From Primula veris (taxonomy: Eukaryota; Streptophyta; Magnoliopsida; Ericales; Primulaceae): a stretch of 64,000 nt of DNA. The DNA lies in contig OY821748.1 in assembly GCA_963682055.1 (NCBI GenBank), positions 33,463,661 through 33,527,660 on the forward strand. The letters run 5' to 3'. Each line of letters begins with the position of its first letter. Positions within the stretch are counted from its first letter, which is position 1. Below, in pieces: positions 34,372-46,665 of this stretch. The notes under the pieces were generated by a model. It saw only the letters and a program-made list of their open reading frames with translations. It made no database searches and was not told where the DNA came from. The translations under genes were made by a program, and so were the position numbers.

Positions 34372-35560
34372 GTCCGTAGGTGTCTAAACCTTAGAGGGGG
34401 GGTGAATAAGGTTTTCGTACGTTTTTCGCGGAATAAAAACTATGGGTTATTAACTAAGCTAATTAGTGGATTTTATAACTTAAACACTTTCGTTAACAAA
34501 TTATTGCTAATTTAATCTACGCAAGTAATAAATATGAGCGATAAATAAATGCGAAAAGTAAAAGTTAAGGGAAAAGAAATAACGCAAGATTTATAGAGGT
34601 TCGGCAAAACGCGCCTACATCCTCTCCTCGGTATTTTCACTACCGAGTGTTTCACTAGAATCTCTTTCCAAGGTTACAACCTAACGAGCTTAATCAACCG
34701 ATTAAGCTGCCCCTCACTCTATGAGTATCCCGAATGAAAAGACCTAGAGCTTTTAAGCTACACTTGCTTATAAAGCCTCTACCCGATCACTCGCTCACAA
34801 ATGAGTTTATAAAATACTCTTTTACAAGATTGAATTTGAATGGATCACTCACTAACAATTAATATCTCGATGTTTATAAGATTACAATAATAATACACTC
34901 GAGAATATTTATGAATACAAGTGAGAAATGAGTAGTATAAGCTTGAAGAATTTCTTTGTAGGAATTGCTTAATTGTTGAGTATTGATTAGGTACCTTCTA
35001 CAATGGATTTGTGGCTTATTTGTAGAGCCAAAATGGTCCAGTGGTTAATTGATGACCGTTGGCAGTTGTTGAGCAGATTACCCACTTGTTTGCAGCAGTT
35101 CGCCCAATTTTCAGGATAAGCTGAAAAGCTGGAATTTTGAAATTCTACAGAAACGATCGGTTGTTTCTGAAAAACGATCGGTCGTTTTTCATCTGTGCTC
35201 ACTGGAAGAATTCCTACTTAAAACGATCGGTCGTTTTATGCTTATGATCGGTCGTTTTTTTTCTTTCCTCACTGGAAGAAATAAGTTCATAAATGATCGA
35301 TCGTTTAGCCTCATGATCAGTCGTTTTTTGTTCTGGCAATGTTTCGGTTTTCTCGACATACTTCGAAACCCCGTAACTAGTCTGTTTCAAATCCGATTGA
35401 GGTTCCGCTTGAACCGTTGGCTTCGTATTTACGTAATCTATCATTTTGAACCTTTAACATGCTAGATAAATGATTAGTACACAAAACGAGCTTTTATAAT
35501 GTTTTACAAATTTTGTTATCATTAAAATAATCGATTTGAAGAACATCGTTCAACACATAT
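34372..35560 (+). mobile_element. Solo LTR, copy A of the GAGGGGGGTGAA family
   Basis: 34377-35555 (1179 bp) begins TGTTGGTCC, has agagggggggtgaataagg near its start and ends GTTCAACA. Perfect duplication CATAT flanks it (34372-34376, 35556-35560). Six near-palindromes of the form ACGATCGGTCGT lie between 35150 and 35330. No coding potential. Confidence 0.85.
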
Positions 35561-36862
35561 ATTTTAATTATTTTTTATGAAATAAATAAATTTCTCAGTT
35601 GTACCGAAAAACTACCAGAGATGTACCATTCCCGTACCCAAGCCTTACCGAAGTGTTCAAATAAGAGAAAAGTCAACGGTACTTCATTTGTTGTACCGGA
35701 TAGTGGAAAGGGAGTACCATACCCATACCGGGTACTCCAAAAGAAAAATATCTAAAATATTCGTACTACCTAGAGAACATCTAAAACTTTCACAACCTCA
35801 AATATAAGGCAAGCATCCTATAGTTAGCTACCACGTGCTGAGTAGTTCAAGTGCTTCGTTCAATCTCCGACCATACATATGTGGGACTGATCTTATGAGA
35901 AATGAAAATCACCTTATTTAGAACAGTCAGCTTATTTGACTGTTTATGAATCTGTTTTTTTATGTGTATATATGTAGACTAGTGTAATAATCGATCGAAG
36001 TTACTCCGCTTGATCTATTTAGTCAGATTGGACTTTAGAGTATCATTCATTCGTAAGAAAAGACAAATTAATGGAGGCAAAAATCTCTCACATAATTTGG
36101 TGTAAGAAATCTCTCTAGTCCCACGAGGACGCATCTACTTTTTATAAGATAGCTTGTACAATAACAAAAAAATTGTCATATATTAACTCCCGTGGATCAG
36201 GAAAAAACCATGTGCAATATTATACATATGTGGGAATATGAGTTACTGAAAATAGCCACTAAGTCTCGTTTAAATTATTAATATCCAAGGGAGACGGATA
36301 CCGATCAATTTAGAACTGAGCAGCTTGATGTCAACAATTAACGAAAAAGGAAAGGCATAAAAGAATCCCGTCATTCATCCTGGTTCATAATTAAAAAAGC
36401 TGAGAAACGGGCATCCCAACAGTCGAAAGACACGAATAAACATTTAAAAAACTAATTCTCATGAATAAATCTAAAATATATGTGGTTTCAAATGGACATT
36501 ATTTCATGGCCATAAACAAAATAAATTAGGATTCTTCTTAAAAGATTAACAACGAAAATACAAGATAAGTAAAGAGAATATTACCAATAACTACAATTTT
36601 TCAATTTTAATTACCAAAAAAGTCAATTCAAAAATAATTGTTCCCAAAAACTCCAATTCTTAAAAATACAAACCTCGAGCTCACACTCTCTCTCTTTCAA
36701 ACAAAATCTCCCCCTCTTTCTATATAAACTTTTTTTTTTGTTCGGTATGTCTATTTACTCTCTCTATATATACGTATATCTATCTATCTATCTCCCCCAT
36801 CCATCCCCATCTTCATAGATGATGTGGTGATAGTTTACTCGGATTTTTGTTACGATGGTGAT

Positions 36863-36864
<2 letters not shown>

Positions 36865-36896
<32 letters not shown>
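36865..36896 (+). repeat. Homopolymer of 32 G
   Basis: 32 consecutive G bases are seen directly. Such a run could fold into G-quadruplexes and is also a known kind of sequencing or assembly artefact. Confidence 0.9.
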
Positions 36897-36899
<3 letters not shown>

Positions 36900-37529
36900 T
36901 TGATTTCGAGATCCGGACCAATTAGGTCGAATTTTATATCAAATTGAAGGTTTTTGGTGTCTCTGAATCGATTGGTAAGGTCAATTAAGTCATCAGAGTT
37001 CTGTATATTGGCTAAAATGAAATTCAATCGAATAAAGGTTCATAAAAAAATCTAGTTTTTTTTTTATAAAAATCGTTTTATGTATTTAAATAATCAATTA
37101 GTGACCTTTTGTTACTCATACCTACAAGCATTGAACTTTTTTATTTATTTCTTTATTTTATTGTGGAAAATTGTTTGGGTTTTGTTTACTTTTTTTTAAC
37201 TTCGAAAAGATAATTTGGTTATGACTTTTCATTTGAGAATTTATTGAAAGGTTAGTGTTTCGATCATATATCATATACTAATTGAGTTTCTTATTTATTT
37301 ATTGTAAGTTTTTAGACATTATCCTATTATTTATTTAATTTTAAGTTTATATTATGGATATTTAATTTAGAAAAAGGTTTAATATTATTGTTTATACCTT
37401 TTTTTCTATGTTTTATTTGATATTTTGATTTAGTCATGTTAAAAATGATTTTTAATGTGAAATTTTGAGTTCTTATAAGGATTTGACAATATATAATTGA
37501 GTTTTTTGTTTAGCGGTTGTTTAGATTTG

Positions 37530-37606
37530 TAAAATCAAAATGTTAAAAGCGCTTAATCTCGAACATGGGTTCAAAAAGTTGGTGGTTCGAATCCACCCGG
37601 ATTTGA
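37530..37606 (+). pseudogene. tRNA-like remnant or SINE head
   Basis: GGTGG, TTCGAAT and CCACC at 37581-37597 form a perfect T-arm, and GGTTCGAATCC is a perfect internal box B for RNA polymerase III. The acceptor and D arms cannot be folded convincingly, so this is at best a decayed tRNA or the head of a SINE. Confidence 0.3.
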
Positions 37607-37649
37607 TAATTTTTTACTTTCAAGTAAATTATATGCATTTTTTTTGGAT

Positions 37650-38123
37650 TTGATTATGTACTTTCTTAATTGTGTATGCGTTTTCTCTACTATCCATGCA
37701 TTTTGCTCGATTGTGTATGATTTCTAGATTGTTTATTAACTTTTCTCGATTGTGTATGGACTTTTCTATATTCTGTATGTATTTTTCTTGATTGTTTATG
37801 CACTTTTTAGATAGTGTATGCATTTTTTGGGTTATTGATGCACTTTTTTTAATTGTTTATGCAATTTTTGGGGTTGTGTATGCAGTTTCCTCGATTGTGT
37901 ATGCAGTTTTTAAATTGTGCATACACTTTTCGGGATTGTGTATGCACATTACTCGATTGTATAAGCACTTTTTTGTATGCAGTTTTCTCGATTGTGTATG
38001 TATTTTCTCGATTGTGCATGCAATTTCTTGATTGTGTATACACTTTTATTATTGTGTATACATTTTTTGGTATTGTTGAAGTAATTTTTTGTATTATGCA
38101 TGCAGTTTTCTCATTTTGTATGC
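37650..38123. repeat. Minisatellite 1, about 21-bp unit
   Basis: More than 20 imperfect units of the form gtatgcagttttctcgattgt, with some length variation. Open frames here are by-products of the repeat. Confidence 0.9.
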
Positions 38124-38860
38124 ACTTTTCAAAATGACTTGAATGAACTCAAACTTTTTTTAAAATAACTTAAATTAATTTAGACTTTTTTTAAAATAAT
38201 TAACTCAGACTGTTTTCAAAATGACTTGAATGAACTCAAACTTTTTTTAAAATAACTTAAATTAATTTAGACTTTTTTTAAAATAATTTAAATTAACTCA
38301 GACTATTTTTTAAATGACTTAAATTAACTCAGACTGTCTTTTAAATTACTTAAATTAACTCAGACTATTTTTTAAAATGACTCAGACTGTTGTTAAAATG
38401 ACTTAAATTAACTCAACCTATTTTTAAAATGACTTAAAACGACTTAGACTATTTTAAAAATGACTTAAAATGACTAAGACTGTTTTTAAAATAACTTAAA
38501 ACGACTCAGACTATTTTTAAAATCACATAAAACGTCTCAGCCTATTTTTAAAATGACTTAAAACGACTCAGACTGTTTTTCAAATGACTTAAAACGACTC
38601 AGACTGCTTTTCAAATGACTTAAAATGACTCAGACTATTTTTAAAATAACTTAATAGAGGTCAGACTGTTTTAAAAAGGACTTAATACGGGTCAGACTAT
38701 TTTTAAAATAATTTAATACGGGTCAGACTGTTTTTAAAATGACTTAATATAGGTCAGACTGTTTTTAAATTGACTTAAAAGGAGTCAGACTGTTTTTAAT
38801 ATGTCTTAAAACGAGTCAGACTATTTTTAAAATATATTAAAATTACTCAGACTATTTTTT
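38124..38860. repeat. Minisatellite 2, about 31-bp unit
   Basis: About 23 imperfect units of actcagactgtt plus aaaatgacttaaaacg-type sequence, directly adjoining minisatellite 1 but unrelated to it. Confidence 0.9.
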
Positions 38861-39744
38861 TTTTCGTTTTGGATTTTTGTTGATTTTAGATTTTTTGGCA
38901 TTTTTTAAGATTTTATTTGCGTTTTTTCGGGGTTTTCCTTTTTTTGAAGATTTAAAAAAAAATTTATATAAAATTTCTGAATTTTTCTTACTTCTTCCTA
39001 TTTTTATTAAATTTTTGTGATTTAATGTATCAAAATTTCGAATTATATAGACTTTTATAATTAGATTTAAACTAACGGGACTGAAATGATAATATCTATA
39101 ACTATTGGACAACGCTGTAAATTCAGCAAAAAAATGGGCGTGATCAAGTGCTTCGCACGCACTACCTTTTCGACACATTTCACCCTCCGAAATGGGCATC
39201 GATCAAATGGACCAATTATTTATTAGTATTAATTTTATGATGGATCAATGGGAATGAGGAATAGGACAACTACTATAGAGGACAACTCAGACTGCAATTT
39301 TTTAGCCATAGGGTGAGGTTTATATTTACCATTGATTTCAATTAAAGCAATTAAAATAAAACAAAAAGATACGGATTTGATATCAGTTAATTTAACACTG
39401 CAAATCAAACAAATAATGCAAGGAATTTGCCATATATATCCACCAGCTACTTTTACTTCTATATGATGAATAAGTAATTATTTAATAACAAAAAAAAATG
39501 TCCATATATAATTTGTTATTTATTCAGAAGATACAAAATAAAGTTGGCCAAGGTAAATGTAATAGAAACTCAAACCCTTAGCAATTTTCAAATCATCTAA
39601 CCGTACAAAGAAAATGAGCCAAGGTAAAATCTACCTCAATGAAAAAATGAAAAAATTACTATAATATTCTCCAATATTATAATAAATACATTCCAAAAAT
39701 TGACAATAATAATGATTTAATTTAAAGTAATGCTATATTTATAA
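38861..39744. other. Gene-free AT-rich spacer
   Basis: T-rich then A-rich sequence with no supported gene or terminal repeat. Confidence 0.5.
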
Positions 39745-42214
39745 CTTTCTGTTGAATCATGGGTTCAATAATTGATTTTGATTATAAGTGTGATTATGAT
39801 TTAATGATTTTATAATTCAATGATATAATGTTTGATCTTTTCTAAAAATAGAAAATGTATATTTCACGACTTAAAATGATAGAGCACTCAATAATGAAGC
39901 CGACGGTTCAAACGGAAGTCGATTCAGAGTCCGAACGAGCAAATTATGAGCGTTTCAAAAAGTAGGAAAATCAGTTCAGAAATCTCGATCGATCGAGATA
40001 TAGTCCGATTGATCGAAAATGTCCAAAAAGTTCTAGTGAATCTCGATCGATCGAGATGCAGTCCGATCAATCGAAATTATAGCAGTACAATTTTTCTCCA
40101 GAAATCTTGATCGATCGAGATCAGTCCGATCGATAAAGATTCAGTCCGATTCAAAAAAGTTGTTTTTTGCCTTTTTGAAAACAAGTCATTATCCATTGGA
40201 TAATACACCCAACAACTCCAAACGGTCATCTATGGACCAATGGACATTTTGTCTCTTCAAATACACCCCAATCCCTCTCCAAAATACACCAATCACCATC
40301 CCTTAATCTCCCTATCAAAAACACAAAAAAGTCCATTGTTGAACAAAAAAGCTCAAAAAGGAAAAAATAAGGAGAAAAGTGATCAAGCTCAAACAACATA
40401 AAAAACTCACCAATTAGCTTATTTAGAAGTAATAAAATAGTGAGTGTGGTTACTGTTGGCCCCGGTGCGGCTAATCCTTAGAGGGGGGGTGAATAAGGAT
40501 TTGGCGATTTTCGCCTAATTAAAATTCTATGCAACTAACCACCCAACTTATGCAATTCTAAGCTTAAGCGTTTTAACAAGAGTTAATAAATTGCTAAAAT
40601 AACTAAACGCAAGCAATAAATATGCAAGAATATAAGTTGCGGAAAGTAAAAGAAAGGGAAGAAAATGACACCGTGATTTATAGAGGTTCGGCAAACGCGC
40701 CTACGTCCTCTTCTCGGTACTACCGAGTATTTCACTAAAATGTTTCTTCCGGATTTTACAAACCCTATCGAGCTCAATTGACCGATTGGCTCACCCTCTA
40801 CCCGAGGTTCCTACTCTTGATACAAGTGCAAGAGAACACGACTACGAGTCCCCCTCAATTGATGAGTACCCGAATGAAAAACCTAGAGCTTTTAAGCTTC
40901 ACTTGCTTACAAAGCCTCTACCCGTTCACTCGCTCACAATTGAGTTTATAAAACACTCGATACAAATTTTGTTACAAAAATGTAACTACACTCACTATTC
41001 TAATTGCTTCTTAAAAAGCTAATTGGTGAGTTGTTGATGATGATCGAGCTTGAATCTCTTTCTCGTTGATTTCCTTCTTTCTCGAATATATTCACCAAAA
41101 TGGTGATTTTTAGGGTTTTTATGAGAGAGGTTGAAGGATGATGTTATGTATGATAATTGGTTATTTGGGAGAGAGATTGGGTTGGTTTTTTATATCAGCA
41201 AAGTCTGTTTGTGCTGGATATGACCGTTGGAAGTTTTAAGCAACTTTCCAGAATAAGCTGAAAAGCTGTTTTCGAAATCTGTAGAAAACGATCGGTCGTT
41301 TTCTACAGTCGATCGGTCGTTTTCCAGAATACGATCGGTCGTTTTTATACTGGACTCACTGGAAGAAATTGGACCAAAAACGATCGGTCGTTTTTGTCCA
41401 GTCGATCGCTCGACTGTAATCCTGGTCCCGTAAATCTTCGAATGCTCATAACTCCTTCGTTTTAGCTCCGATTCTGGTTCCGCTTGAACCTGTGGCTTCG
41501 TTTTTCCGAGCTCCATCTTTCTGGCATTCTGCAATTTACAAATTCTCTTTTTGGAAAAAAAACAAGCATTATATCATCGAAATAGAGAAATCGTAAAATC
41601 ATTAAAAACATAATCAAAGTTATAATCAAAATCAATTATTGAACCCCATGGTTCAACAGTTACATTGTTGTAACAAAATTGTAAAGAGCAAATTATAAGC
41701 TCATTTGTGAGCGAGTGAGTGTTTGGGTAGAAACTTTTAAGCCAAATTGTTGGTTAAAAGTTGTAGGTTAAAAAACACTTGGTTACTCATAGATTGAGAG
41801 GGAGTCGTTGACTTGTATTTTGTGTACTCTTACACTTATATCAAGATTGTATTATCGGTTGGAGGGTGAGCAAATCGGTTGATTAGCTCGTTAGGATTTG
41901 TAATATTGGAAAGAATATTATAGTGAAATATTAGGTAGCGTGAATATCAATGAGAGGATGTAGGCGGGTTTGCCGAGCCTCTATATATCGTGGTGTCAAT
42001 CTCTTCCCTTACTATTTACTTTCCGCAACTTATATTATTTGTGATTGTGCGCATGTTTCAATTTATTCATAGATTATCATCGCATATTTCTTGTCGCAAA
42101 TAGATATCGAGCTAGTTTGGTTGTTAGTTGCGCTTAGAATTTTAATTCCGCGAAAAACGCCTAAAACCTTATTCAACCCCCCTCTAATGTTTAGCCGCAC
42201 GGGTCAACACTTTC
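39745..42214 (-). mobile_element. Solo LTR, copy C (minus), split by nested copy B
   Basis: 39750-42209 on the minus strand begins TGTTGACCC and ends GATTCAACA, with perfect duplication CTTTC at 39745-39749 and 42210-42214. It is interrupted at 40454-41658 by copy B in the opposite orientation. Its own length without the insert is 1250 bp. Between 39983 and 40150 it carries tctcgatcgatcgaga-type palindromes. Confidence 0.85.
40449..41663 (+). mobile_element. Solo LTR, copy B, inserted in copy C
   Basis: 40454-41658 (1205 bp) begins TGTTGGCCCC, has agagggggggtgaataagg and ends GGTTCAACA, with perfect duplication GTTAC at 40449-40453 and 41659-41663. At least four ACGATCGGTCGTT-type motifs lie at 41285-41410. 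The nesting dates it after copy C. Confidence 0.87.
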
Positions 42215-43045
42215 AAATGCAATTAATGATCTCTCTTAATATTTGCCGAATTTAAAGGAAGACACTTAAAAAGAAACGAAGGGAGTTTTACTCGGCAAAG
42301 TAACGGAGAAAAGTTTTACACTGGAAATATTTAAAATGTTTTCCATCTAAAATTTTATACAAACTCATGTTTTTATTTACATTTTTTTTTTTAACAAATA
42401 ATTGGTAAAAATCTCAACATAGGAAACTTTATCTAAACACATATTTTCTTTCATATCCGTCACTTATAATAAGTTATTTATTTTCAACTTATAAACTCAT
42501 AAAATTAGAAGTATAGAAGATATTATTGACTTTTTTTAGTCTTTTCAAAATTTCTTGGATTTTTTAGATTTTTCGGAATTTTGTATTTTATTATTTTATT
42601 ATTTTAATTTTTCCATTTTTTGTTATTTTTTCCTTTTGTAGGTTGATTAGATTTTAGCTTTTTTAGATTTTCTTGGATTTTTAAGATTTTTTGGATTTTT
42701 TTTTCCAATTTTTGTTATTTTTTTTCCAATTTTCTTTTTTTATTGGTTAATTAGATGGAATTGGACTAATTATTAAATAATTTTAAAATAGTAAAGCTAT
42801 AATTAATAATAGTTATAATATTAGTATTATAAAGAATATATACAGAGGCTCCGTAAACCGTTTACAACTTTATTTGCGGGGTAATCGTCCCCACCATTTT
42901 ATTGGATATGTGAGAAAAGTTTTCCCAAAAAAAAGTTTTACGATAAACAATCACCCGAAAAATCTATTTTATCCGTAAACGTTTTTTTACACCCATTTTT
43001 ACAACAAACAAACAAAGCCTTAAAAACCAACCCAATAACTATTTG
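42215..43045. other. Gene-free AT-rich spacer
   Basis: No supported gene or repeat boundary. T-rich imperfect runs (gattttttgg-type) around 42530-42760. Confidence 0.5.
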
Positions 43046-43425
43046 GTTTGTTTTTGTTTGTTTGGGTTTTACATCTTTTCGTACCTTCATTTATTCATTT
43101 TTTTTTCCCATTTTGTACCTTCGTTTCTCATTTTTTTTTTTACCATGATTTCTACTTTATTTTCCTTTTTTACTATCGTTTCTTAATATATTTTTTTATA
43201 CCTTGGTTTTTCTATTTTTTTTTCTATTTTTGCAAATTTTCGATAACTAAAGCTCGTGTACAAAAAGGAAAAAAAAAAAAAAGAAACCAAACTATAAAAA
43301 ATAAATTTTAAGAAAGTAAAATATAAAAAGAAATGAAAAAACCAAGATATAAAAAAGAAAAGTATAAAAATTAAAAAACTTAAAGAAACGAAAGTACAAG
43401 AACCGAATAAAACTGGTTTGTTTGG
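43046..43425. repeat. Fold-back pyrimidine/purine element
   Basis: A T-rich left arm (43050-43240) is roughly complementary to an A-rich right arm (43264-43420), for example taccttggttttt near 43200 against aaaaaaccaagata near 43336. Low-complexity frames here are not genes. A Stowaway-like tactccgtccc lies just beyond at about 43434. Confidence 0.45.
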
Positions 43426-43611
43426 ATATTACTACTCCGTCCCGTCCATTTTTAAGTGTACTCATTTGAATTAGACAAATATTAAGAGTTATGATTAATT
43501 TCATTTGAAAGTTAGATTTAGTTTAAATTAAATAATTATTATTATTAATTTTTAGAATATATTTTTATACTCATCCGTCTCTATTTAATGTCCCTCTTAT
43601 AAATTGCATTG

Positions 43612-43837
43612 TGTTGTAAGATATTATTGGACTATTGGGCCTTACTCATAGTGGGCCTAAGTTGGGCTTTCTATCTTGTATAACCCTAACCTCTAGTATA
43701 TAAAGAAGGTTAGGGTCCCCTTGTATTCATACATTCTGATTAATGAAGTCTCTCTTATGGTTGTCTCTCATACATCTCTCTCTATATCTATACATATATC
43801 TATATATATCTATAACGAGCTAATATGTCACACAACA
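43612..43837 (+). repeat. Copia-3 5' LTR
   Basis: 226 bp, beginning TGTTGTAAGATA and ending CACAACA. One G/T difference from the 3' LTR. TATATAAAG at 43697-43705 is a likely TATA box. Confidence 0.96.
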
Positions 43838-43849
43838 CGTTATCGGCAC
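43838..43849 (+). other. Copia-3 primer-binding site, internal-tRNA type
   Basis: CGTTATCGGCAC abuts the LTR and differs by one base from the Copia-2 site. It does not match the usual initiator Met-tRNA 3' end. Confidence 0.6.
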
Positions 43850-44866
43850 TTTGCTCGCGGAGACCGGGATATACGCTCGTTGAATGGGTTAAAAAAAAAA
43901 AAGGCTAGGGTTTTGCTCGTTCTTGTTCTGATCAATCGTTGGAGCACTTGGTAATCCGGTACAATTACTGAATCCCCCTATTTTTCAGTTTAGTGGAACT
44001 TGAACACATGATGTTTAGTGTGCTGCTAAACCATATACATATATAATAGGTGCGTTCTGCAACTTCTGTTGCTATTGCATGAAAATCACACCACGTACTG
44101 TTATGAACAATACTGCCCTGACTTGTCTAATGTTTACATATACTATGTATAGGGAGTATTAATTAAATTACTTATCACATCGTTGTCATGTGCATAAATC
44201 ATATGTGAAGTTTGCTAGTAATGTGATTGATAACAGTCCTACTAATTGATATTATAGGTTGAGAGAATCATATTGTATACTAGCACATTGTAGGTTAATT
44301 AAATTATAACCCCGTTAGTATGTTCTATTTGTGCTGCATGAAAAAAAAACCTCAATTACTTATAATTCGCGTGTATGTATGTGACTGTTAATAACTTGGA
44401 AAAGTAAACAAGGTTACTGCATGTAAATTTGCTAGTGTATAAAAAGAACATTAGATTTACCTCCAATTGCCAATGGATTATAATTAAAGATTACCTTACA
44501 AATTGCATGTGTATTTTCTCCTACCATAAACGAAATACTAGTATAACGTATTACTGTATGTGATTTGGTACATGTTTGGAAATTACTATAAGTTTGCTTC
44601 CTTGCATGTTGTGGTGTAATATATGAATGATTTAATTACCATGTATAGAACTTACACATATAGCAATACAATAATTAAATATTGAGTAATATCTTGCTTA
44701 GTGTAAATTGGTAAATTTAGATTGTGCTAATATGTACTACCATGCTACTGCTATACTATTTAATCATGCAAGCAGGTACGATCTATGTATTTATTTATTG
44801 CCATGAATGGTAGAATTGCGAAATCATATATATTCACATTTAAGTTGGAAAAATTATGAACCTTCC

Positions 44867-44888
44867 CCAAATAGGCTCACCTATTTGG
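44867..44888 (+). other. Conserved 9-bp leader hairpin, Copia-3
   Basis: CCAAATAGG, loop CTCA, CCTATTTGG. It matches the Copia-2 hairpin at 12611-12632 within a block of strong conservation (about 44865-45165). Confidence 0.75.
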
Positions 44889-45085
44889 ATACGATGTCTA
44901 GGAAAGATATAGGCGGAAGTCGATATCCTAATGAGGTTGGGTTTTAAGTGGCATTCGTGCCCTCCACCCTCACCGTCTTTCCTGGTCGTTTTTCAAGTAG
45001 AGCTACCGAAAGGGGTTGACTAAATAATAATTTCCCCGAGTGTGTTTATATAGTGATGTATGTTTCGCCGAATTGGTGTCTCTGT

Positions 45086-45161
45086 ATCGACCTGTCGTTC
45101 GATCAATGAGAACCTATTCACATTAAAAGCAAAACTATTTTTCGAACCTGTCGTTTCGAAA
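45086..45161 (+). other. Paired constant-loop hairpins in the Copia-3 leader
   Basis: Arms ATCGA/TCGAT at 45086-45103 and TTTCGAA/TTCGAAA at 45140-45161, both with loop CCTGTCGT, match those in Copia-2. Confidence 0.75.
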
Positions 45162-45241
45162 TAAAGTTTATGCTTGTGCAACCCATAAACATATAAACCA
45201 GTCATTTTATATGATAAATAATCCAGAACTCCCAACACATG

Positions 45242-46022
45242 TTGGATGCCATCTATGATGAGAAAAATCGTAAAAACATACTTGCGAAATGACTGTTTAA
45301 ACATTGATTTTAATCCGTCGCCACATGTTACTCACCCTGATGTGTGAAAATGTGATGCCCAAATTTTTTTTTGGATGCCATCTTTGATGAGTAAAACACG
45401 AGTTTGTTGTTACCTTCACGATGAATGCTAAGGCGTTGATTTTATTCCGCCGCCACATTTGAGACGTGATGACGTCTATGGTGAACAAATGTCTGAAATT
45501 GACATATTGGAGCAATCATTCACCAAAATACTAGCTTGGAAATTGTATTCCATAAGCAGTATCGTGAATTTATATTCACCATGTTCCTTTATCGCCTATT
45601 TGTAATTGGATAAGAAAATTACCCCGGTGAGTAGTTTTAATCCTATTGGGTCAATGGCGAATTGTTTGCCTGATATTAATGCTCTTCGTGTATATTTTTT
45701 TTCACGAATTGAGAACCGAGACAAGTGTTATTTGTCTCGAACTGTCGCGATCCCGATGAATCGCCTAGCCAAGCGAGATTTTAGACAATCGTCAAAATCG
45801 AAAACCTGTGGCTCCAAGACAGTAATTGAAAGGAACAATATGGCCCGTTGTCACAAAGCAAGAGATAATGCTTAATGAGGCAACTCTATGCTATAAACAC
45901 AAAGGTCATGCACGGTTACTCCTTAAATAGTTCAAAACTATTATAAAGGTGAAAAAACCGATGCTAATGTGGTTAAAGCTAACCGAAAGGAAACTTTTGA
46001 GACCCCCGATTTTGTGGCTCAA
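45242..46022 (+). pseudogene. Copia-3 gag relic with an internal duplication
   Basis: Two partial copies of one gag segment lie at 45242-45334 and 45371-45464. Each starts ttggatgccatct and ends with a ccgccac or cgtcgccac block that matches the Copia-2 gag codons around residues 34-62. Only the C-terminal end reads clearly, as KETFETPDFVAQM, like the Copia-2 Gag terminus. Stops and frameshifts abound. Confidence 0.6.
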
Positions 46023-46340
46023 ATGAGTTTGATACCTTTCTTTATTGATTTTGATAAATCATTGAGCCATTTTTTCGCTCATCTGGATTATGTTTTACAT
46101 TTGGATTATTATTTTCCATTTGGACCATACTTTTGGATTGTGGTTTGCCTGTTTACGAAATTTCTCGAAATAATTTAAAGTGCTTTGAGCAAATTCCTTT
46201 GACAAATGTGACCAAACTTTAAATTATGAAATTTTAGGCAATACTTGTGGTGTAGTTGGTTTTTTGGAAATAGTGGGTAACAGTGTACCACATAATTTCA
46301 CCAACTACTTGCCTAAAAGAGTACTCGGTGACAACGATTC

Positions 46341-46356
46341 TGGACCTGTCGTTCCA
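46341..46356 (+). other. Constant-loop hairpin in the Copia-3 protease relic
   Basis: Arms TGGA/TCCA around CCTGTCGT. The matching place in Copia-2 reads GGG, loop CCCGTCGA, CCC, a covarying arm. Confidence 0.6.
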
Positions 46357-46602
46357 AATCAAAATCTTTGGTAAAACCAAATTGATTTGTCAAATATGAG
46401 GCGTTATACTCATGTAGGTCCAGACGTACCTTGTTGAGTTATAAAATATTCGAGAAAACCAGTGTTATCTGGTAATAGCTCATAAAAGAATTGAAATTTC
46501 TTTACATAGCCTCCATTCAATACGACCAAAAACGTATTATAGAGGAGTTGAAATGTCTTTCAAGTGGTTGCTACCACATTCTTTAAAGCATTTAAAGTTA
46601 AC

Positions 46603-46632
46603 TTATCATTTCGCCTGTCGTCGAAATGATAA
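46603..46632 (+). other. Longest constant-loop hairpin, 11-bp perfect stem
   Basis: Arms TTATCATTTCG/CGAAATGATAA enclose CCTGTCGT. No hairpin is visible at the matching place in Copia-2. Confidence 0.8.
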
Positions 46633-46665
46633 ATGATTTAGATGCTAAGACATGATTGTCTGTAC

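Larger units (their letters stand above)
35561..37649. other. Gene-free region with a long G run
   Basis: AT-rich sequence without a gene. A pyrimidine-rich block (36680-36800) is followed by 32 consecutive G at 36865-36896. A tRNA-like T-arm at 37581-37597 is listed separately. Confidence 0.55.

Noticed and set aside
37530..37606. Functional tRNA gene
   Set aside because: Only the T-arm folds well. No acceptor or D-arm pairing and no credible anticodon stem.
37792..38137. Open frames encoding repetitive hydrophobic peptides
   Set aside because: They arise from reading through the 21-bp minisatellite. The repeats continue on both sides and the reverse frames are equally open.
43048..43504. 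Phe- and Tyr-rich frames on both strands
   Set aside because: By-products of the T-rich and A-rich arms of a fold-back sequence.
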